Below, piece by piece: positions 28,601-34,600 of a stretch of 64,000 bases of DNA. The stretch is taken from positions 7,440,001 to 7,504,000 of the forward strand of contig NC_053193.1 in assembly GCF_905163445.1 (NCBI RefSeq), given 5' to 3'. This DNA comes from Pararge aegeria. Taxonomy: Eukaryota; Arthropoda; Insecta; Lepidoptera; Nymphalidae. A program made the translations under genes and the position numbers. The notes beneath the pieces were generated by a model. It saw only the letters and a program-made list of their open reading frames with translations. It searched no databases and was not told where the DNA came from. Position 1 is the first letter of the stretch. Every line of letters begins with the position of its first letter.

Positions 28601-31600
28601 TTTCAATATCTTCGATTGCCGTCTAGTTAGAGCATTAATTCATACCCAAGCGTTTCACGATATCCAATAGCTTACGTTAAATAATAAAGTACTCATTTAA
28701 CTACCCTTAAAAAGAAATATACTAAGCGCTAGTTATTTAAAGTCGTTTATAAAATGTAAGCAATCGTTAAAGCACTCGTGCGGTTTTAATAACAGCATGC
28801 ATATGATTTGACGCGGGCGTGTGGTTGCGGCGCCTGTTCTGAACTGATGCGAACACACTGAAATTATTATCTGCTTTATTATACAATTTGCTCTTCAGCC
28901 CTGTATGTAATATGCTGCTATTAGTTTAGTGTTTATGCAATATAGAATGGAACAACAACGTCTAAATTGAGTAGAGAGTAATAACGTGTATTTTCATTTA
29001 ATAGGTAGGTCTATCTGTGGTACGTTAAAATGAACCTAATAGACATGTGGACAGTATCAAAACGCTAAAATATAGTATTCGTCTAATTATATTTGATTCG
29101 TGTACTTTAAAAACTTATTTTTATTTATATTCGAAGTGAGATTGGTATAGTTTCAATAAATAAAACTGCAAAATCTAGTGATCTGCCATGACAGGTGAAA
29201 CACCGAATTTAAAGTTATGACTTCCCATCTATATAAACATAGTGTTCTACCGCATGAACTCCGAAAATATCTGGGTTTACCAAGTATTTTGTGATTTCAA
29301 AATATTAGTTGCTAAGTTTTTTTGTTATCAATACCAAAATCTATAATCTTTAGCTAGGACACACGGACTTACTAATGATCCAAATTCTATTTCGTCAGAC
29401 TTTTTGAAATTTTACTAAAACTGAGTTTTGAACTTGTCCTGCATGTGCAAAAGGGGCTCTTCCTATTTTACCCTTTTTTTTTGTCTTTCCGGTTTTGGTT
29501 TCTAAAAAAACTTGTAAGATACAGGATATTAATGCTATTTAATGGATCATTAATTTCTGATTAGACCATGGTATAATGAACACATATTCTAGAACCCCAG
29601 TTGAGGTTTTATTTTAATCTGCAATTTGTTGTGATGTCGTGTGGTAGGCGACCACCGGTGTTAAACTGATGGCAACGTCCATTACAATTATTATCTATCC
29701 ATTTTGCAGCGCATAGATGGATTTAATGTCCCGCTATAAATTCATTAATCAGTTGATTTTATGCAATATTACCCATATATTACTTGATTTAAATTTTGGA
29801 TAAAAGCGGCGATGCAAATAAAAAACTTATCTATATTTTAGTTTAGATATTTTATAAATTCATCCTCAGCGTCTGGATGCCCTATTGAAGAGCACAGACG
29901 CCTGTCACATAGAGGATAGTTTTTGGGTAACAGAAACTGATTGTAATGGGAACCAAGGGCTTAACGTACTCTCCGAGGGGGTTTTCTGTGTAAACAGAAA
30001 AACGTTCTCGGTGAGTAAGTCCAGTCCAACGTAAAAATAACAAAGTGACCAAAAACAAAAAGTGGTTTTACAGATGCTGTGGTTTATATATCACCAATCC
30101 CTATAATTTACGTTATTAAAATGAAATTTGTGAAAAGCTCAAGTTATTATGCAACGCATACCAAAAGTTAAATTAAAATGGAAAACTATTAAGCGTGCGA
30201 GATCGTCGGAAATTTTATTCCGATATTTTGTACTTATAAAATTATGTATTGAAATAAGTATTTTCCGATATCGCCTTATTACAAATAAACGATACTCATC
30301 CATATTTTTATCATTCACTAGCTGTTGCCCGCTTCATCCACGTTTGTTTTACGTTTTATAAATATATATAAAAAGTAAATATTAGATCCTTACATATGAG
30401 TTTTGTGAGTGTTGAAAATAAAGACGATATTTAATCAAAAAATCTACTTTTGCCATTTCAAAGGTAGATCATTGTTCCCTTAAATAAAAAAAAGCCATTT
30501 GGGAGTGAATCCATCTTTGAAGGCGGTTTTTTTCATAGGGGTTATTCAAATTTCAAAAAAATTGTGGAACAAGGTCTGGGGAGTACGGTGGATGTCGGAG
30601 ACTTTCCAATTGAAGCTCCTCTAATTTGGTAACCGTCTAATGTGAAGTGTGTGGTCTAGCGTTGTCCTAAAGCAAAAGTGGCCTAGAGCGATTGACCAGC
30701 TTTAGTTGTCACTCAACACCGGCACTAGTCCACCAAACGCTCACAAGTAATTTTTATGTTAGTAAATTTTCGCTTGGGGCAGGTTTTTACTGGTTCGCGA
30801 GGGGTCAGTCATTGCGATGAGCATTTCCTATTATTGTACAGGCTACACATTTTGTCGTAGTTCAATTAAAAATCCCCTCATTATTGTGCCTGTTGAGTAA
30901 TTATGATTATTAAATAGATAAAAGATAGATAAATATTTTAAAATTCAAAATTCAAAATTCAAAATTCATTTATTTCAAGTAGGCCTAATATAAGCACTTT
31001 TGAAACGTCAAGTCTGTCTGTTTGTAGTGATTCTACCACCGGTTCGGAAGGCAGATTCTACCGAGAAGAAGCCGGCAAGAAACTCAGCAGTTGCTCTTTT
31101 CCAACATCAACAATTTACATTTTGTATTTTAACATTCATTTTTCTATCTTGTGAGGGCTGAAAGCGGAGCCGGATGTTTCCAAGCAACCTTGTCATTAAA
31201 AAAATCATCAATTGTATAGTAACCTCGCTCTAATAAATGTGTTTTAACAAATTCTTTAAACTTGTGCATTGGCAGGTCCAAAATCACCTTAGGAATCATA
31301 TTATAAAAGCGTATACTCAATCCCACAAATGATCCCTGTACCTTACGCAGACGATATGCAGATGACACTAATTTATGACCATTTCTTGTAAGTCGTTTCT
31401 TTATGTCCACTTTTTGTTTATAAAGACTAATATGTTGTCTTACAAATACTATATTGTTATAAATATATTGTGAAGCTACAGTAAGTATGCCTATTTCTTT
31501 AAACTTCTCACGGAGGGATTCGCGTGATTTAAGTTTATATATTGACCGTACAGCTCTTTTCTGCAATATAAATATAGTTTCGATATCAGCTGCTTTACCC

Positions 31601-34600
31601 CATAACAAGATTCCATAGGACATAACACTATGAAAGTACGCAAAATAAACTAGCCTAGCTATTTCAACGTCAGTAATCTGTCTAATTTTTCTGACTGCGT
31701 AGGCAGCCGAGCTTAGTTTACCCGCTAGTGAATCTATATGGGCACCCCACTGTAGCTTATTATCCAAGGTCACTCCCAGAAAAACTGTGGAAGTCTCTAT
31801 TTTTAGTGATTCACCATTTATCATTATATTTTTATCAATTTTCTTTACATTTGGTAAGATAAATTCGACACACTTTGTTTTTTTTTGCATTTAAAAGTAA
31901 GTTGTTAACTGTAAACCAGTGCGACACATGCGACATAACACGGTTTACTTCGTCAGAGTTATCTTTACTCCTATCAGTCTTAAAAATTAGAGATGTATCA
32001 TCTGCAAACAATACAATGTCGCATGTTCCACTGACATGGTACGGTAGATCATTTATATACACTAAAAATAGAAAAGGACCCAAAATCGAGCCTTGTGGGA
32101 CACCCATTGAGGTATTTGAACCCTGAGACTTTGCATCATTTATGCAAACTCTTTGGGTTCTATTGCTGAGATAAGAACTTAATTTAATGAACTTAATTAA
32201 TATAAAAATGTTTTTTAGAGCTTGAAGATGTTGGTGCAAGAGTGGTCACTGAGTGGCCGAGTGATCTGGTGTGATGCCAATCCTTTGATCAAGGAGCAGT
32301 TGAAAAGCGTCATACAAAACCCATTGTTTTGTGATACTGACGATTTAGCAGTTTTCCTAGTCGGTGAGTTCACTAAGTTATTAAACTTTTTATTTCCGGA
32401 CACGCGTCCGTACAATGTTGCCTTTATACGAGTCGGTACATTTTACCTGATATAAATTTCCGGATTTAACTGCACGCGAAGTACTAGACCACTAGTAGTT
32501 CAAGCGATCGAACAAGAGATCCTAGGTTCGATTCCTGGGTCATACAAGTAGTTAATAATCAGAGTTAAGCCTCCTTCGGTACAGGTAAAATACTTTAGGC
32601 TGAAACCTATATATTACCTAAATTATAAAATATTGCCCGTTCTTGGTTGACAATGCAGATTGTCATTAGCCAAAGTTTTTGACTTTATCTATTACAGACA
32701 AACATCAAATCTTTTATTTTATTGCTAGCGCTTTTTCGAACAAAAAAACATCATTTTCATCAGCAAAGTAACGAAACCTACCAATTTGGGCGCGAGAACT
32801 AATTATTATGGACAATTTTTGGGTCGACCGACCGAGTACATCGAGTATATTGTCGACCAAAGGTTTTGAAAGAGGAAATCCCATATCTGCAAACTACAAC
32901 GTATATCAATAGTCAATCAAAAGCCAAATAAAAGTCGAATCAAAAATCTAATCAAACTTTTAAAACGTAGGTGTTTTTATATGGCTCCAGCAAAAATCAT
33001 TGTGTGAAAAATTTTAATTAAATGATAAAATATGTGTAACAAACTAAATTTATTTGCATAACATGTTTAATTACCTAGTTCATAAAAGAGATTAGTTAGA
33101 TTTAAAATGATCTTTTTCACGAAATTGCTATTCAAACATGGCAAATTCTTAGGAACATATAGTGTATTTTGAATAAAATCTAATCAAGTTATATTCATGC
33201 TAGCTATACATTAAATATAGCAAATAGAAAGTGCATAAAATGTCGGGCCGAAATCTGGCTCAGTTTCATTCTTAGTTTGTAGAACAACCCATTTGCAGCC
33301 AGAAGTTTTTTAAATTGCACCTATCTGTAATTGACTATATAATTTCTGTAAGACCTTTATGCATGCTCTATTGCGTAGATACTTTGAACATTCACAAGAC
33401 GATTTCGCAAAAATTTTATAAAAGAAAAGAAATAAAAGAGTTTCACAAGCTATCTCGGTGGGGCGATTATTTCGCTTCACGTTCCGTTCGTATATAATAA
33501 CGAAGTGACGCTCAATTCCCGTTTCGGCTTGTAATGTCCGCCGCGGGAATTGGTGGAACTGTACCTACTTAAGATATTTCCTAGGATTTTCTAGCGTGTA
33601 CGAAATACAGTGGCTAATATTTAGCTCGCGAGAGGTTTCTGCGCGATAACCTAAAGAGTAAAGCTAAGTAACAACTATTTCGACCTATTAAAACCACACA
33701 TTTTATTTAATAGTTGTAGAAGTTTTATTTAATAGTTATTTATGCAACTGTTGTACAATAAGGGGTATTAAAACACAAATGTGGGTTTATCACACGAAGC
33801 GAAGCCAAGTGTGACAATAGTATCACATGAGCGTTTTAATACCGAATTATCAACAGTTGCATACAGGACTTTTCATCATACTTGCTCGAAGTTGTAACGT
33901 GGACCTTATTACATCGGTACTTCAAGAGATTTTAAACACGCGTGTTTTATTTTAAAATTACCGTCTCATTTTTTAAATAATAATTCTAAAATTATCTTCA
34001 AGTTATACCTATGTATGGAGATAGATAGATGACGTCTAATTTAGCCGGGTAATACAGATTTGTTTTAACCAACAAAGAGGTTTTATGCGGCGAGGGATAG
34101 CATTTCCATAAATTAACAAATATTTTACCTTCTAATTTATGATAAATGAACGTTTAATTTTATCAAATTATTCACAATTCATAACTAGTTGTATTTGAAA
34201 CATGTTCTAAATACGAAAGAATTCACTTTATAATATTTCAAATAAAGGTCGTATGCAGCAAATGATGCTGTACATCGGTTTATCTTAGCGCGCGAAAAAA
34301 AGGCGTCGCGCTATTTTTCGTGATTTATATTTTCGATTATGAACAATTTTAAATTAAATTATTTAAAATGTCCAGTAGCAATAGTAGATTTTACTTCGCC
34401 GAGAATAATAAGTGAGGCTCTAATGGCGAGTGAATAACCTGTTTTGATCAAAATCTAGAGAAAATCGGCTTAAGAATTTTACAACGTATTTAAAAGTATG
34501 TCCTGTTTTGTTCCTCGCAAGTGTGATGAAAATCGTCCCATGAAATGCGTATGGTTATTACACTTATTACACTCTCTTATCTTAGCGCATTCGCTTTTAG

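Noticed and set aside
32221..32363. Alternative exon 7 start two bases downstream (AGAG acceptor)
   Set aside because: It would shift the frame relative to exon 6; the first AG keeps the STAS reading frame.
31875..32455. Overlapping frames on the + strand across the LINE and beyond exon 7
   Set aside because: They are the reverse side of the LINE reverse transcriptase, or run past the GTGAGT donor at 32364 into intron.
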